From positions 1 through 32,037 of IMG/VR virus record IMGVR_UViG_3300021090_000078: a DNA stretch of 32,037 nt; one strand, written 5' to 3'. Positions 30,887 through 32,037 of this stretch are shown piece by piece. The stretch comes from a virus. Positions within the stretch are counted from its first letter, which is position 1, and every line of letters starts with the position of its first letter. Below the pieces are notes generated by a model. The model made no database searches, was not told where the DNA came from, and was given only the letters and a program-made list of their open reading frames with translations. The position numbers and the translations under genes are program-made.

Positions 30887-32037
30887 GGCGAAGTCTGATC
30901 ACGCTCGTGATCTTGCTCGGGCTCGCCGGGAGCGCCGATGCTGCGAACAAGTGCGTGAATCCCGCAGCGAGTGGCGACGACACCACAAGTTACGCGGCCA
31001 ACAACGGGACGACGGTCTGCTGGGATACGCTGGGTCGCGCGGTTTGGGGGAATGCCTCCCGCAGTGCGCCCGATGCCACCGAAGCCGCCAAGGCGGGCGA
31101 TACGGTGCTCGTGACCGGTGGCACCTACCATTCCGACGCGACGACAGGCGTCAACTCGACTCCACTCTACAATCCTGCGGGCACCGGCACTGCCGGGAAC
31201 TACATCACGTTCACGTGCGTGGGCACCTGCACGATTGAGGCGCCCGTGGCCCGTGGCCCGGCCATTGGGGCCGACGGCAAGGACTACATCAAGTGGTATG
31301 CGGATGTCACGCTGGGCTACTCCTGGACGATGGTGTCCGACGCGGCTGGCGGCAACACCGCGGATACGAGTGCGAACTCAACTTGGGTGAACGTCAAGCC
31401 GGATACCGGCCCGGTCGTGCTCAACAACACGACCGGCTCCTGGCTCGAAGGGCTCATCCTTGATGGCGGGGCGCAGCAGGAGCAGGAAGACAACTACCCA
31501 GGGATCGAGCTGGAAAACTGCACGTCCTGTGTCGTGCGCAACAATGTCATCTTTGGATTTCAGTGCGCCTCCGGGAACCACAACGGCGCGGGCATCATGC
31601 TCTACTCGGCGGCCGACCCGATCATCGAGCACAATCTGTTCTACGGGTCTGGCGTCTCGATCTACATCAAGGGCGAGACGACCTTTGCGCAGACCGGCGT
31701 CATCTTCCGCTACAACCTGATCACGAGCTGCCTCGCCGCCAACTCCGGCTGCATCTTCGTCTACATTTCCAATGCGGCCCGGATCTACCAGAACATCATC
31801 TCGGGCGGTCCCGCCTGCATCGAATTTGGCGGGCTGGACGCGGTGAATGCCTCGGACGCGGACTGGGCGTTCAATAACACCTGCATCTCGCCTTCAGTGG
31901 CCGGCATCCTCTACAACGGCAGCACGACGCCGCCGTGGTTCTCTGGCGGGCGTGCTTGGAACACCATCGTCTACAACGCGCCGACGGTGATCCTCTGGGC
32001 GGATTCGACCTTTCAGGTCGATACGTATCTCGACTAC
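30880..32037 (+). CDS. exported beta-helix protein, partial
   Basis: This gene runs open to the window end (386 codons). GTG 30880 lies seven bases inside the previous gene and is followed by a signal peptide (VRRSLITLVILLGLAGSADA with ADA cleavage). The mature part reads as a right-handed parallel beta-helix: ELENCTSCVVRNNVIFGF, ADPIIEHNLFYGSG, GVIFRYNLITSC and ARIYQNIISGG are successive rungs with Asn and aromatic ladders. Such folds occur in polysaccharide lyases and phage tailspikes. Catalytic residues cannot be assigned from the visible part. Confidence 0.75.
   Translation, partial: MVRRSLITLVILLGLAGSADAANKCVNPAASGDDTTSYAANNGTTVCWDTLGRAVWGNASRSAPDATEAAKAGDTVLVTGGTYHSDATTGVNSTPLYNPAGTGTAGNYITFTCVGTCTIEAPVARGPAIGADGKDYIKWYADVTLGYSWTMVSDAAGGNTADTSANSTWVNVKPDTGPVVLNNTTGSWLEGLILDGGAQQEQEDNYPGIELENCTSCVVRNNVIFGFQCASGNHNGAGIMLYSAADPIIEHNLFYGSGVSIYIKGETTFAQTGVIFRYNLITSCLAANSGCIFVYISNAARIYQNIISGGPACIEFGGLDAVNASDADWAFNNTCISPSVAGILYNGSTTPPWFSGGRAWNTIVYNAPTVILWADSTFQVDTYLDY

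Overview
The window is a GC-rich (low-to-mid 60s percent by eye) segment of a tailed bacteriophage or prophage of HK97-fold, siphovirus type. It holds a nearly complete structural module in canonical order: terminase small and large subunits, portal, S49-type prohead protease, major capsid protein, three virion-like proteins, gp6-like connector, head closure, gp10-like and DUF3168-like tail completion proteins, two paralogous tail tube proteins, G/G-T tail assembly chaperones with a -1 frameshift signal, a short tape measure protein and a very large tail-tip protein. No sheath or baseplate wedge genes are seen, so a non-contractile tail is expected. The host cannot be named. A lipoprotein, several Sec signal peptides and a SleB-type hydrolase fit a Gram-negative-like or other diderm bacterium, but this is inference.

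Layout. 1-5680: packaging, portal and protease genes, tightly packed with ATGA-type overlaps. 5684-7603: an island that interrupts the head module. It has a small plus-strand RHH regulator gene and at least three minus-strand genes: a 53-aa zinc ribbon, a 191-aa protein with a RAMP/Cas7-like motif layout, and a 165-aa protein with a possible winged helix. The island has its own sigma70-like promoter with palindromic operators, and two 75-nt arrays of strictly 5-nt-periodic GCCNN repeats upstream of minus-strand genes. 7891-17620: capsid, connector, tail tube, chaperone and tape measure genes, all on the plus strand. 17640-22022: a 1460-aa tail hub protein interrupted by long series of Ig/Fn3-like repeats. 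22023-22756: small membrane protein and endolysin, followed by a structured spacer and a strong rho-independent terminator. 22954-25626: an unknown protein and two TIM-barrel glycosidase-like proteins. 25629-32037: holin-like protein, lipoprotein and a run of exported proteins (978-aa repeat protein, beta-sandwich protein, beta-helix protein cut by the window end), each with a recognisable Sec signal.

How it fits together. TerS/TerL package DNA through the portal. The protease matures a prohead made from a capsid protein that carries an unusual hydrophobic N-terminal extension. The connectors and the tail module build a tail about 74 nm long by the usual tape-measure rule. The hub and repeat proteins probably bind host glycans, and the glycosidases may clear surface polysaccharide. 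The most unusual parts are the minus-strand island with pentamer arrays and the consecutive signal-peptide-bearing, virion-adhesin-like proteins at the right end.
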